The notes: generated by a model not told the origin, from the letters alone. Counted from the stretch's first letter, positions 25,133-34,633 are shown. The stretch: DNA of 64,000 nucleotides from Marinirhabdus sp050859505 (GCF_050859505.1 NZ_CP193934.1:3162001-3226000), one strand, 5' to 3'. A program made the numbers and translations.

Positions 25133-27511
25133 ATGGCCAAAAAGAAAAAAACTACTCCTAAAAAAACGAGCACTCCGCGTAAAAAAATAAACTTTACGGT
25201 TTCCAGGCAACAAAAAATTGTCTTGGGAAGTTTTTTGACGTTATTAGGTCTAGCCTTACTTATCTCATTTGCATCTTATTTTTTTACGTGGCAAGCAGAC
25301 CAAAGCGATATTGGCATCCTGGACCGGGAAACAGAAGCTAAAAACTGGCTTAATAAGTTTGGGAGTAACGTTGGGCATTTTTTCATATATCAAGGATTTG
25401 GTATTGCTTCGTTTATTTTTGCTTTTCTAATCACACTCACAGGGGTATATTATTTTTTAGATTATACCAAAAAACAACTGCAGCGCTTTTGGTTTTGGGG
25501 TATTTTGGTAATGATCTGGGTTTCTATATTTTTCGGGTTTTTCACAAAAACTTCCACTATTTTAAGTGGGGTAATTGGTTTTGAAAGTAATGATTATCTA
25601 CAAGATTACTTAGGATTAACCGGAGCTATTTTAGTGATGACCTTCCTGGCCATTGTCTATTTTGTGATTCGCTTAAAAATAACACCCGATACCATTTCAG
25701 TTCTATTTCAGAAAACAAAAAGCGGTATTAAAGAAGACTTTGCATCTACTTCCGGAGAAATAGATCAAACAGATTATGAAAAAGATGTAGTTGAAACCTT
25801 AATTGCCAAAGAAACTCCAGTGGCTGAGGCCTCCATGGAAATAATCACTCCTCCTGAAGAGAAAATAGAAGAACCCCTTCTTAAAACACAAATCCAAAAA
25901 GAACAGATTCAGGAAAGCGATGTAGAAATGCAAGTAGAAACGGTAGCCGAAGAAGATGAAGTAGAAGAAAATTTGAGTAAAAAATTAGTGGAAGATTTTG
26001 GTCAGTTTGATCCTACACTAGAGTTGAGTAACTATAAATTTCCAACTATAGAGTTGTTAAAAGATTATACCGCAGGCAAAGGAATTACGATAAATCAAGA
26101 AGAACTGGAGGAAAACAAAAATCGAATTGTTGAAACGCTTCAAAATTATAAAATTGGCATTTCGAACATTAAAGCAACCGTTGGCCCCACGGTAACGCTT
26201 TACGAAATTGTACCCGACGCTGGTATTCGAATTTCAAAAATTAAGAACTTGGAAGACGATATTGCATTGTCGCTTTCGGCCCTGGGGATTCGTATTATCG
26301 CACCTATTCCTGGACGTGGAACTATTGGTATTGAGGTTCCTAATAAAAATCCGCGTATTGTTTCTATGCGTTCTGCCATTGCTTCACCAAAATTTCAGAA
26401 TGCTGAAATGGAACTCCCATTAACGCTTGGTAAAACCATTAGTAATGAAACCTTTGTCGTAGATCTTGCAAAAATGCCTCACTTGTTAATGGCAGGTGCA
26501 ACCGGACAGGGTAAGTCGGTGGGTCTAAACGCCATCCTTACTTCCCTCCTCTACAAAAAACACCCTGCCGAAGTAAAATTTGTTTTGGTAGATCCTAAAA
26601 AGGTGGAATTAACGCTTTTTAATAAAATTGAAAGACATTACCTGGCTAAACTCCCAGATACCGAAGAAGCCATTATTACCGATACCAATAAGGTAATTAA
26701 TACGCTCAACTCGCTTTGTATAGAAATGGATCAGCGTTATGATTTACTAAAAGATGCCTTGTGTCGAAATATAAAAGAATACAATACCAAGTTTAAAAAC
26801 CGAAAGCTAAATCCGAATGAAGGGCATCATTACCTTCCGTATATTGTATTGGTAATTGATGAGTTTGCCGATTTAATTATGACAGCGGGTAAGGAAGTAG
26901 AAACCCCAATAGCCAGATTAGCACAGTTGGCTCGGGCCATTGGAATTCATTTAATTGTTGCTACGCAAAGACCTTCGGTAAATGTAATTACAGGTATTAT
27001 TAAAGCCAATTTCCCCGCTAGGATCGCCTTTAGAGTGACCAGTAAAATTGACTCTAGAACTATTCTGGACTCTGGAGGTGCCGATCAATTGATTGGTCGT
27101 GGAGATATGTTGTATACACAAGGGAACGATTTAACCCGTGTACAATGTGCTTTTGTGGATACTCCGGAAGTGGCAGATATTACCGATTTTATTGGTAGTC
27201 AAAAAGCCTATCCAGATGCGTATATGCTTCCAGAATACGTAAGCGAAGAAGGTGGCATAACAATTGATAATAACATAGAAGAACGAGATAAATTGTTCCG
27301 CGAAGCTGCCGAAGTATTGGTCATAGCACAACAAGGATCTGCCTCTTTATTACAAAGAAAACTGAAGTTAGGATACAACCGAGCAGGACGTATTATAGAC
27401 CAGTTAGAAGCCGCCGGTGTTGTAGGCCCTTTTGAAGGAAGCAAAGCAAGACAAGTAAACGTTCCCACAATAGACGCATTAAATCAACTGTTAGAAAATG
27501 AAGACATTTAA
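25133..27511 (+). CDS. ftsK: DNA translocase FtsK/SpoIIIE family
   Basis: Septal ATP-driven DNA pump that clears the chromosome from the closing septum and aligns dif sites. The lysine-rich start (MAKKKKTTPKK) is followed by four membrane segments (about 25-190), an acidic linker (200-290), the RecA-like motor with Walker A GATGQGKSVGLNA near 455 and Walker B VLVIDEFADLI, then a C-terminal winged-helix gamma domain (SLLQRKLKLGYNRAGRIID). Total 792 residues from the ATG at 25133; an in-frame TTG at 25103 overlaps the promoter and is rejected. The end abuts lolA. Confidence 0.95.
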   Translation: MAKKKKTTPKKTSTPRKKINFTVSRQQKIVLGSFLTLLGLALLISFASYFFTWQADQSDIGILDRETEAKNWLNKFGSNVGHFFIYQGFGIASFIFAFLITLTGVYYFLDYTKKQLQRFWFWGILVMIWVSIFFGFFTKTSTILSGVIGFESNDYLQDYLGLTGAILVMTFLAIVYFVIRLKITPDTISVLFQKTKSGIKEDFASTSGEIDQTDYEKDVVETLIAKETPVAEASMEIITPPEEKIEEPLLKTQIQKEQIQESDVEMQVETVAEEDEVEENLSKKLVEDFGQFDPTLELSNYKFPTIELLKDYTAGKGITINQEELEENKNRIVETLQNYKIGISNIKATVGPTVTLYEIVPDAGIRISKIKNLEDDIALSLSALGIRIIAPIPGRGTIGIEVPNKNPRIVSMRSAIASPKFQNAEMELPLTLGKTISNETFVVDLAKMPHLLMAGATGQGKSVGLNAILTSLLYKKHPAEVKFVLVDPKKVELTLFNKIERHYLAKLPDTEEAIITDTNKVINTLNSLCIEMDQRYDLLKDALCRNIKEYNTKFKNRKLNPNEGHHYLPYIVLVIDEFADLIMTAGKEVETPIARLAQLARAIGIHLIVATQRPSVNVITGIIKANFPARIAFRVTSKIDSRTILDSGGADQLIGRGDMLYTQGNDLTRVQCAFVDTPEVADITDFIGSQKAYPDAYMLPEYVSEEGGITIDNNIEERDKLFREAAEVLVIAQQGSASLLQRKLKLGYNRAGRIIDQLEAAGVVGPFEGSKARQVNVPTIDALNQLLENEDI

Positions 27512-27512
27512 A

Positions 27513-28154
27513 ATGAAAAATCTAGTACTACTTTTAGTAGCCACGGTAACATTCGGGTTTGCTCAAGCACAAGACCCAAAAAAATTATTGAGCGAAGTTT
27601 CAGCAAAAGCGAAAGGCTACGACAATATACTAATAGACTTTAAATATAACCTCAGCAATGCTAAAGAAGGCATTAACCAAGATACCCGTGGTGATGTAAC
27701 TATTCATGGCGAAAAGTATGTTTTAAATATGCTGGGTACCACGACTATGTTTGATGGTAGTAGCATTTATACTGTAGTTCCAGAAGATGAAGAGGTAACC
27801 ATTTCAAAATACAACCCTGCCGAAGACAAGCAGATTACGCCAAGCAAAATGCTTACATTTTATGAAAAAGGCTACAACTACAAAATGGACATTACCCAAA
27901 CTATAAAAGGGCGTAAAATTCAGTTCGTAAAATTAATTCCGATAGACAGTAAAGCTGAAATTAAGGATATCTTGTTAGGGATAGATGCCCAGACCAAACA
28001 TATTTACAAGTTAATCCAGACCGATGCTAACGGAACAAAGTACACACTTACGGTAAATTCTTTTAAAACCAATCAGCCCATTAGCAAGGCAATGTTTACT
28101 TTTGATGAAGCCAAATACAAGAAGGATGGCTATTACATCAACAAACTAGACTAA
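27513..28154 (+). CDS. lolA: Outer-membrane lipoprotein carrier protein LolA family
   Basis: Periplasmic chaperone ferrying lipoproteins from inner to outer membrane. Signal peptide MKNLVLLLVATVTFGFAQAQ, then a LolA-like fold (RGDVTIHGEKYVLNML, MFDGSSIYTVVPEDEEV). 213 residues from the ATG at 27513; an alternative ATG at 27498 inside the end of ftsK would add five residues before the signal peptide. It sits between ftsK and the LptF/G permease, an envelope-biogenesis grouping. Confidence 0.88.
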   Translation: MKNLVLLLVATVTFGFAQAQDPKKLLSEVSAKAKGYDNILIDFKYNLSNAKEGINQDTRGDVTIHGEKYVLNMLGTTTMFDGSSIYTVVPEDEEVTISKYNPAEDKQITPSKMLTFYEKGYNYKMDITQTIKGRKIQFVKLIPIDSKAEIKDILLGIDAQTKHIYKLIQTDANGTKYTLTVNSFKTNQPISKAMFTFDEAKYKKDGYYINKLD

Positions 28155-28161
28155 CTTACTA

Positions 28162-29784
28162 GTGAAAATACTAGACCGGTACATATTAACTACATATCTG
28201 AAGACGTTTACGAGCGTCTTCGTTATTTTAATGTTCATTTTTGTACTGCAAAGTATTTGGTTATACATTTCAGAACTGGCGGGTAAAGACCTCGCCTTTT
28301 CTATTATTCTGAAATTTCTTTGGTTTTTCTCTCCAAAATTAATCCCTATGGTGCTGCCGCTTACCATTTTGGTAGCCTCCCTTATGGTATTTGGAAGTTT
28401 TGCTGAAAAATATGAATTCGCTGCCATGAAATCTACAGGAATTTCATTGCAACGAGCCATGCGAAGCTTGATGGTATTTATTATTGCGCTGGCAGGAATT
28501 GCCTTTATCTTCACCAATAACGTTATCCCTTGGTCCGAATACAAATGGCAGAATCTTCGTCGTAACATAGCACAGTTAAGCCCGTCTATGGTAATTTCTG
28601 AAGGACAGTTTAGTCAGGTTGGTGACGATTTCAATATAAAAGTTGATAAAAAACATGGAGATCACGATCAATTTCTTGATAATGTGATTATGCATATTAA
28701 AAATCCAGAAAAACCAAATGGCAATTATATTGTAATGATAGCCGAAACTGGCGAATTGATTGGCGAAGAGAATAGCAATACGCTAACGTTATTACTCAAG
28801 AATGGAAATTATTACGAAGATGTACAAACAAAAGGCACTAAAAAGAATGAACTCTTACCTTTTGCAAAAACATATTTTGAACAATACGCTTTAAACATTG
28901 ATCTTACTGAAATTAATAATATTGATGTGGACAAGGAGAATGAGCTTAATAGCCATAACATGTATCAGGTACAGGAACTTGTAAAAGTAATTGACACACT
29001 CTCCAATGCCTACTCCAATGATATTACTACGTTTGGAGACAATATGTATTTCCGTACTGGAATCACAAAATTTAACGACGAGAACGTTAGAGATTCTATT
29101 ACTGTAGAAAATCCATCGGGAGTATTAGACATTGTTGAGCCCTTAAGAAAATATGAAGTTATTACGATGGCTTTAAATAGCGTAAAAGGAACGCTACAAT
29201 CTGTAAGCGCTAAGAAAAACGAGTTTAAAGTAAAAACGAAGCGTATTAACAAACACGAAATAGCCTTTCACGAAAAATTTGCATTGGCGATTGCTTGTAT
29301 TATCTTGTTTTTTGTTGGAGCACCATTAGGCGCTATCATCAGAAAAGGTGGAATGGGATTGCCTATGGTGATCGCTATAGTGTTATTCCTTACGTATCAT
29401 TTCATCGGTATTTTTGCAAAAAATAGCGCAGAAGACGGTACCATGCATCCCTTTATAGCAACCTGGTTAAGTACAGCCATTATGCTCCCATTAAGTATTT
29501 GGCTCACCTATAGAGCCACCACAGATCAAGGTGTTTTTGATATGGATACCTTTTTCCAACGTATTGCAAGGCTCTTCGGAAAAAAAGCTACAGATGCTGC
29601 CATTGTAGATGGCGAACAAGCAGTATTACTAACACAATCTGAAAAAGCCTTGGTATTATCCCGAACCGACACTCAGCTTATTGCTATCGTAAAAAATACC
29701 GAAGGTGAGACCTATAGCAACGAAGTAATCCAAGCTGCCAAACAGCAACTTAAGCAAAAGGGATATGATTTGGAGAATCTGTAG
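28162..29784 (+). CDS. LptF/LptG-family permease
   Basis: Inner-membrane component of the lipopolysaccharide export ABC transporter (YjgP/YjgQ family). Three membrane segments lie in about residues 10-120, a periplasmic jellyroll-like domain in 130-360, and three more segments in 380-470 with FFVGAPLGAIIRKGGMGLP. The C-terminal tail of about 75 residues past the last segment is longer than in enterobacterial LptF/G. At 540 residues it is large for the family. It follows lolA by 7 bp. LptF versus LptG is not decided. Confidence 0.88.
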   Translation: MKILDRYILTTYLKTFTSVFVILMFIFVLQSIWLYISELAGKDLAFSIILKFLWFFSPKLIPMVLPLTILVASLMVFGSFAEKYEFAAMKSTGISLQRAMRSLMVFIIALAGIAFIFTNNVIPWSEYKWQNLRRNIAQLSPSMVISEGQFSQVGDDFNIKVDKKHGDHDQFLDNVIMHIKNPEKPNGNYIVMIAETGELIGEENSNTLTLLLKNGNYYEDVQTKGTKKNELLPFAKTYFEQYALNIDLTEINNIDVDKENELNSHNMYQVQELVKVIDTLSNAYSNDITTFGDNMYFRTGITKFNDENVRDSITVENPSGVLDIVEPLRKYEVITMALNSVKGTLQSVSAKKNEFKVKTKRINKHEIAFHEKFALAIACIILFFVGAPLGAIIRKGGMGLPMVIAIVLFLTYHFIGIFAKNSAEDGTMHPFIATWLSTAIMLPLSIWLTYRATTDQGVFDMDTFFQRIARLFGKKATDAAIVDGEQAVLLTQSEKALVLSRTDTQLIAIVKNTEGETYSNEVIQAAKQQLKQKGYDLENL

Positions 29785-29864
29785 ACAACTTCCTACCATC
29801 TAACATCCTCCTACACCTAATTCACCAACTCACCATTTAACTACTCCACCAACCTACAATTCCG

Positions 29865-29872
29865 TATCTTTG
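29865..29872 (+). promoter_or_regulatory. Promoter -7 box for ribB(A)
   Basis: TATCTTTG, a perfect TAnnTTTG, 18 bp before the ATG at 29891. Confidence 0.55.
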
Positions 29873-29890
29873 TACTCTAATTATATTGAT

Positions 29891-31039
29891 ATGATTACTA
29901 CTGAAAACGGCATACAAATTAAGCTGAATACCATTCAAGAAGCCATTGAAGACATTCGACAAGGCAAAGTGATAATTGTGGTAGACGATGAAAATCGTGA
30001 AAATGAAGGTGATTTTGTGGCTGCGGCCGAAATGGTAACTCCCGAAACTATCAACTTTATGGCTACGCACGGTCGCGGATTAATTTGTGCCCCCATTACC
30101 GAAACACATTGCAAAGAATTACAGCTGGAAATGATGACCGGTAATAATACCGATCCCATGGAAACTGCCTTTACTATTTCAGTAGATTTAAAGGGACATG
30201 GTGTCACTACAGGAATTTCGGCGGCAGACCGAGCTAAAACTGTAAAAGCTTTAATAGATCCCGATACCAAACCACACGACTTAAGCAAGCCAGGACATAT
30301 CTTTCCGCTAAAGGCTAAAGATGGTGGCGTACTTCGTAGAACTGGGCACACTGAAGCTGCCATAGATTTTGCACGATTAGCTGGCCTGCAACCCGCTGGC
30401 GTGATTGTAGAGATTATGAATGAAGATGGGACCATGGCGCGCCTTCCACATTTAGTTGATGTTGCCAAGCGTTTCGATTTAAAATTAGTTTCTATTGAAG
30501 CTTTAGTGGCTTACAGAATGGAACACGATTCCTTGATTGAAAAGAAGGAAGATTTCAACATTAATACAAAGTTTGGCAAGTTCAGGTTAAGGGCTTATAA
30601 ACAAACCACCAACGATCAGGTTCATATTGCTCTTACGCAAGGTAGCTGGGCAAAAAACGACCCTGTGATGGTTCGGGTAAATTCAACTTTGGTGAATAAT
30701 GACATTCTTGGAACGCTCACCAACAATGCCGATAAAAAACTGGATGATATGTTTAGTGCTATTACTGCCGAAGGAAAAGGAGCCATTGTTTTTATCAATC
30801 AGCAGAGCCAATCCTTCAATCTTTTAAGCCGTTTAAAAACACTAAAAGAAAGCCAGAAAGAAGGTGAAGTAGCGAAAGCACCAAACATTGCCATGGATAG
30901 TAAAGACTTTGGGATTGGTGCGCAAATTTTACACGATCTGGGGATTCACAAAATTAAGCTGTTATCAAATAGTGAACAATCCAAACGTGTGGGTATGATT
31001 GGATATGGTCTGGAGATTATTGACTATGTAGGGTATTAA
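29891..31039 (+). CDS. ribB: 3,4-dihydroxy-2-butanone-4-phosphate synthase with degenerate GTP cyclohydrolase II domain
   Basis: Riboflavin synthesis. The N-terminal RibB domain (about 1-205) is intact: DDENRENEGDF, HGRGLICAP, HGVTTGISAADR and RRTGHTEAAID. The C-terminal RibA-like domain (about 210-382) has lost its chemistry. Where RibA has HSECLTGDVFGS plus CDCG there is NSTLVNNDILGTLTNNADKK without the three zinc cysteines, and RQEGRGIGL is replaced by NQQSQSFNL, losing the catalytic Arg. It should supply the butanone phosphate only, with the second domain perhaps regulatory as in reported RibBX hybrids. Starts at ATG 29891; its stop overlaps the convergent gene by 4 bp. Confidence 0.9.
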   Translation: MITTENGIQIKLNTIQEAIEDIRQGKVIIVVDDENRENEGDFVAAAEMVTPETINFMATHGRGLICAPITETHCKELQLEMMTGNNTDPMETAFTISVDLKGHGVTTGISAADRAKTVKALIDPDTKPHDLSKPGHIFPLKAKDGGVLRRTGHTEAAIDFARLAGLQPAGVIVEIMNEDGTMARLPHLVDVAKRFDLKLVSIEALVAYRMEHDSLIEKKEDFNINTKFGKFRLRAYKQTTNDQVHIALTQGSWAKNDPVMVRVNSTLVNNDILGTLTNNADKKLDDMFSAITAEGKGAIVFINQQSQSFNLLSRLKTLKESQKEGEVAKAPNIAMDSKDFGIGAQILHDLGIHKIKLLSNSEQSKRVGMIGYGLEIIDYVGY

Positions 31040-32229
31040 AGAACGCTCTCAATTGCCTTTTTCATAGCTTCTGCTCTATCTCTCACTTGTGCTTCAGTCC
31101 AACCAATTTTAACTAAAGAAGAGATGGTACGTCCCATCCAGGCATCACTTTTACTGAAATTGGTCCTATTCAAATCCTGCATTTGTGCTTTTACTTCTGA
31201 AGAAAGGTTTCCTAAGCTTTTCAGATCACGAAGGTGTTCCCAACCGTTAATATAGTGCCAGGCATTTTTATACCAGTAAAAACAAGCATCTACACCAGCT
31301 TCAGCTAAGGCTTTGTGTGCTTTCTCGGCTAATTCTGGCGTTGGTAAAAAGAAATTTACAAAGCTGTAATTTTGAACGCCCCCTTCAGGAATACGTCTAA
31401 AAGTAACACCTTCAATGGTAGAAAGTGTTTCTTGCATAATGGTATAATTGCGCTCCTGTATTTTAAGAATCCCATCCAATTTATCTAACTGAGCAAGACC
31501 CACGGCGGCATTCAATTCAGAAATCCTGAAATTATATCCTAAAAAAGGATGTGTTTCGGCTCCGCGATCGCTACCTACATGATCGTGACCGTGATCCTGG
31601 TAATGGTCTGCATTCAGTTTATATTTTTCAGAGTTGGTAATAATACCACCCCCTTCTCCACAGGTAATCGTTTTCACATAATCGAATGAAAAGCAACCTA
31701 AATCACCATAACTTCCTAGTGGTTTGCCTTCATAAGAACCGCCAATAGCCTGGCAAGCATCTTCTAACAACAGTAAATTGTGCTGGTCGCAAATAGCTTT
31801 TAAAGCACCTAAATCTGCCATAGAACCACACATATGTACGGGCATAATGCATTTGGTCTTTGGAGTAATCGCTGCTTCAACAGCAGCTGGATCTAAGGTT
31901 AAGGTATCGTCAATATCCACTAACACAGGAATTGCTCCTAATATCATAATGCTTTCAAAACTTGCTACAAATGTGAAGGTTGGCATAATCACTTCATCTC
32001 CAGCACCTATTCCTGCAGCGGCCAAAGCAATTGTTAATGCAGACGTTCCGCTGGAAACCAGTTGGCAATGCGCACTTTGCATACGTTCTGCGAAGGCAAT
32101 TTCAAATTCTTTGGCTTTCCAGTGATTGTTACGCATACCATCAAAGCCGTAGCGCATTAATACTCCAGTTTCCAATACATCGTTTACTTGTTTGCGCTCT
32201 TCAGCGCCAAAGATTTCAAATCCAGGCAT
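31036..32229 (-). CDS. DegT/DnrJ/EryC1/StrS aminotransferase, KdnA-like
   Basis: PLP-dependent sugar aminotransferase. The PLP lysine lies in DYVKTITCGEGGGI, with EDACQAIGGSY and the DegT closing motif NFRISELNAAVGLAQL. MPGFEIFGAEE at the start and HVGSDRGAETHP closely resemble, from memory, KdnA of Shewanella, which aminates the 8-position of Kdo for lipopolysaccharide. The partner dehydrogenase KdnB is not adjacent. I start at the ATG 32229 (397 residues); an in-frame ATG at 32289 would read through an intergenic palindrome. The substrate is inference. Confidence 0.8.
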   Translation of the reverse strand: MPGFEIFGAEERKQVNDVLETGVLMRYGFDGMRNNHWKAKEFEIAFAERMQSAHCQLVSSGTSALTIALAAAGIGAGDEVIMPTFTFVASFESIMILGAIPVLVDIDDTLTLDPAAVEAAITPKTKCIMPVHMCGSMADLGALKAICDQHNLLLLEDACQAIGGSYEGKPLGSYGDLGCFSFDYVKTITCGEGGGIITNSEKYKLNADHYQDHGHDHVGSDRGAETHPFLGYNFRISELNAAVGLAQLDKLDGILKIQERNYTIMQETLSTIEGVTFRRIPEGGVQNYSFVNFFLPTPELAEKAHKALAEAGVDACFYWYKNAWHYINGWEHLRDLKSLGNLSSEVKAQMQDLNRTNFSKSDAWMGRTISSLVKIGWTEAQVRDRAEAMKKAIESVL

Positions 32230-32243
32230 ATAGTATTTATTTC

Positions 32244-32259
32244 TTCCGCTAAAGCGGAA
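32244..32259. repeat. Short perfect palindrome in the leader of the aminotransferase gene
   Basis: TTCCGCT-AA-AGCGGAA, a 7-bp perfect inverted repeat 15 bp upstream of the ATG at 32229. Being in the probable 5' leader it could form a hairpin in the mRNA or be a dispersed repeat. Confidence 0.5.
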
Positions 32260-32306
32260 TCTATTAGTATTTATTAGTGTGCTATGCACTAATTATAGAT
32301 TATAAG

Positions 32307-32314
32307 CAAAGGTA
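32307..32314 (-). promoter_or_regulatory. Candidate -7 box for the KdnA-like gene
   Basis: Minus-strand TACCTTTG, matching TAnnTTTG, about 78 bp upstream of the ATG at 32229. Confidence 0.45.
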
Positions 32315-32414
32315 ATGGTTGCGTTGTAGAGATTCTATATTCAAGGTTCAAAATTCAAAATTTAGCAATACCTAAAGAAAAAGAAAAAATAATAGTTGTT
32401 TGTAAACATTAAAT

Positions 32415-32449
32415 CTTTGCTTCTTTGCGCTTAGCGAAACACTTTAGGG
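32415..32449. repeat. Dispersed intergenic repeat, copy 2
   Basis: Begins CTTTGCTTCTTTGCGCTTAG; a diverged copy of the sequence at 13283-13318. It occupies part of the 356-bp gap 32230-32585, which otherwise contains the promoter, the palindrome and the heptamer repeat. Confidence 0.5.
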
Positions 32450-32514
32450 ACCAAGAGTATGCAATACTTAATTTAGAAGTACAAGGTACGAGCGACGAGG
32501 TTAATTGTTTAGTT

Positions 32515-32570
32515 GGTTTGTGGTTTGTGGTTTGTGGTTTGTGGTTTGTGGTTTGTGGTTTGTGGTTTGT
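32515..32570. repeat. Eight perfect tandem copies of GGTTTGT
   Basis: Exactly eight uninterrupted heptamers (56 bp), followed by an A run and the stop of the lipoprotein gene at 32586. It is intergenic, 200 bp upstream of the -7 box of the KdnA-like gene and 15 bp behind the lipoprotein gene. Perfect short tandem repeats of this kind change copy number easily. Confidence 0.9.
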
Positions 32571-32585
32571 GAAAAAAAATTCAGT

Positions 32586-33332
32586 TTAATTATCCTTCAA
32601 CAAAGTTACCTCCACATTCTCAGTTTCAATTTTGGAAAGTAATTCCAATTCGTTTTTCTGAAATAGTGAATCTAAGTCGGTTAACGGAATTTCGAGACTT
32701 GCTGGCTTATAATTGTTATAATCTACAAAGCGGATTCCTTCAACTACCCTTGGGTTATACGCCTCTCTGAATCGTACACCACCTCCATTCACGGCATAAC
32801 TATAGGCAAGATAATCTAATTGAAAAGTCTCTTTATCTACCCAATACACGAACTTATCTTCAAAATCGGTTCCACCACCTTCTTCACTGAAGGTCACTCC
32901 TATTTCATAATAGTTTTTGTCTTTAATTGTTGCTTCACCCAACAGTTCTTTCTTCGCCGCAGGAGCATTCAACCCATATGGTAGTTGTGCAAAATAATGA
33001 ACCGAGTTGACGCTTTCAGCATATTTGTGAGCGGTGGTATCTGCAACTATTTGTAGCGAATCGTTACGATAACGCTTAAAACCGTCATTGGATAACACAT
33101 CTCGTACATTCCCTGTGGAGTCTATAAAGTTTCTTTCAAATATGTATTTTTCACCTTCCCGAATACTTTTGTACTTCACTTTTCTGAAAACGAAATTTAG
33201 TTCAGCATGGTCGCAATTGCCTTGACAAGAAGCTTCAATCGCTTTGTCTATAATGGTATTGGCAGTTAGCGATGGTTTTTCTTCACAACTTAAAAAAAGC
33301 ACTAGTATTGCTAAAATGGAAATAGTTTTCAT
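32586..33332 (-). CDS. DUF6503-like lipoprotein
   Basis: 248-residue lipoprotein with Cys16 in LFLSC. The mature domain is all-beta and resembles the LolA/LolB-like lipoproteins common in Flavobacteriaceae (YWVDKETFQLDYLAY, PRVVEGIRFVDYNNYKP). Function unknown; the fold suggests lipid or lipoprotein binding in the envelope. It has no close partner gene. Confidence 0.75.
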   Translation of the reverse strand: MKTISILAILVLFLSCEEKPSLTANTIIDKAIEASCQGNCDHAELNFVFRKVKYKSIREGEKYIFERNFIDSTGNVRDVLSNDGFKRYRNDSLQIVADTTAHKYAESVNSVHYFAQLPYGLNAPAAKKELLGEATIKDKNYYEIGVTFSEEGGGTDFEDKFVYWVDKETFQLDYLAYSYAVNGGGVRFREAYNPRVVEGIRFVDYNNYKPASLEIPLTDLDSLFQKNELELLSKIETENVEVTLLKDN

Positions 33333-33488
33333 CTGCAGTAAATATTTAATAAAGTGAAAGATGGAATGCCCAATTAATTCATCTCCCTATTTGTTATAAA
33401 ACATTAAGGGCATTACCTACGTTGTATTTGTAACAAATGTACAAAGTAGCTCACTAATATTTGGCAAACCTTTCAGAAGAAATCCATA

Positions 33489-34454
33489 ATGAAAAATTTT
33501 ATTGTTTTATTACTTTTAAGCTTCACGACTACGTTTGTGTATTCGCAAAACGAAAAAAACGTACTGGCACTCACCAAGCTTCAGGATCATTACAACGCTG
33601 GCAATAACGCTGCCGTCCACGACATGTTGAGTGAGCGCTTTCAGCAGCAAGTAAGTGCCGCAGCAATGCATCAGTTACTAAGTACCTTTCAGAAAAACTT
33701 CGGAAATTTTACCTCTTTTATTTTTATGGAAAGTCAAGGAGGGAGAGATACCTTTTTAGGAAATTTCGAAAATGGTCAACAAAACATTGGCATCTATGTA
33801 GATGAAGATACTAAAATCGCTGGCTTACTCTTTAAACCAGTTGAAAACAACGAACCTGCCAAGTTTGAACGAAATACAACACAACTCCGACTACCTTTTA
33901 CTGGCGAATGGATGACCTATTGGGGTGGCACCAAAAAAGCGCAAAATTATCACGTGACCGTTAAAGTACAACAAGGTGCATTTGATTTCGTAAAGCTTGG
34001 CAAAAACAATAGTTCCTACCAACGCAGCGGAACAAGAAACGAAGATTATTACGCATTCGGACAACCTTTGTTCGCCGTTTGCGATGCTGAAGTGTACGAA
34101 GTAAACACAGGTGTGGAAGACAACCGACCTTCCATTATGAACCCCGCACAACCCTTAGGAAATAGCGTGATGCTTAAAACTGCTAATGATGAATATATTG
34201 TGTATGCCCATTTAGAATACGGCACTGTGGCTGTAAAAGCTGGTGACATAGTAACCAAAGGACAATATCTGGGCAATTGCGGTAACTCGGGTAACTCCAG
34301 TGAAGCACACTTACATCTACACATTCAAGACGGTCCAAACGTAATGACAGCTGCGGGTGCAAGATGCTATTTTGAAAAAGTGCTAGTAAACGGAGCACTG
34401 CAAACGGACTATAGCCCTGTGAAGTATGATAGGGTTTCATTGCCAGAAAATTAA
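33489..34454 (+). CDS. Secreted M23-family metallopeptidase with N-terminal DUF3887-like domain
   Basis: Probable periplasmic cell-wall endopeptidase. Signal peptide residues 1-19 (ends VYS). Residues about 25-115 form a small NTF2-like/DUF3887 domain. The LytM zinc site is seen as His155 in NYHVTV with Asp166 in GAFDF, His241 in YAHLEYG and His274/His276 in EAHLHLHI, preceded by GNSGNSSE. The spacing HxxxD is stretched, with an insertion between the first His and Asp. 321 residues. Monocistronic. Confidence 0.82.
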   Translation: MKNFIVLLLLSFTTTFVYSQNEKNVLALTKLQDHYNAGNNAAVHDMLSERFQQQVSAAAMHQLLSTFQKNFGNFTSFIFMESQGGRDTFLGNFENGQQNIGIYVDEDTKIAGLLFKPVENNEPAKFERNTTQLRLPFTGEWMTYWGGTKKAQNYHVTVKVQQGAFDFVKLGKNNSSYQRSGTRNEDYYAFGQPLFAVCDAEVYEVNTGVEDNRPSIMNPAQPLGNSVMLKTANDEYIVYAHLEYGTVAVKAGDIVTKGQYLGNCGNSGNSSEAHLHLHIQDGPNVMTAAGARCYFEKVLVNGALQTDYSPVKYDRVSLPEN

Positions 34455-34618
34455 CGTGTTGTCGATATGTTCCCTCGTCCCCTGCCCTTCTGTGTATTTC
34501 TCTAAGTCGTACTTTCTTCGTTGGATGCAGTGAGAACGGAGCTTAAAATTATAACGCTATGAATCTATTTTTAAATTAATTTTAAACATTCCAATCGTAC
34601 TTCGTACTTCTAAAATCG

Positions 34619-34626
34619 TACTTTTG
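34619..34626 (+). promoter_or_regulatory. Promoter -7 box for smpB
   Basis: TACTTTTG, perfect TAnnTTTG, only 7 bp before the smpB ATG, so the mRNA would be nearly leaderless. Confidence 0.5.
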
Positions 34627-34633
34627 TTACCCT

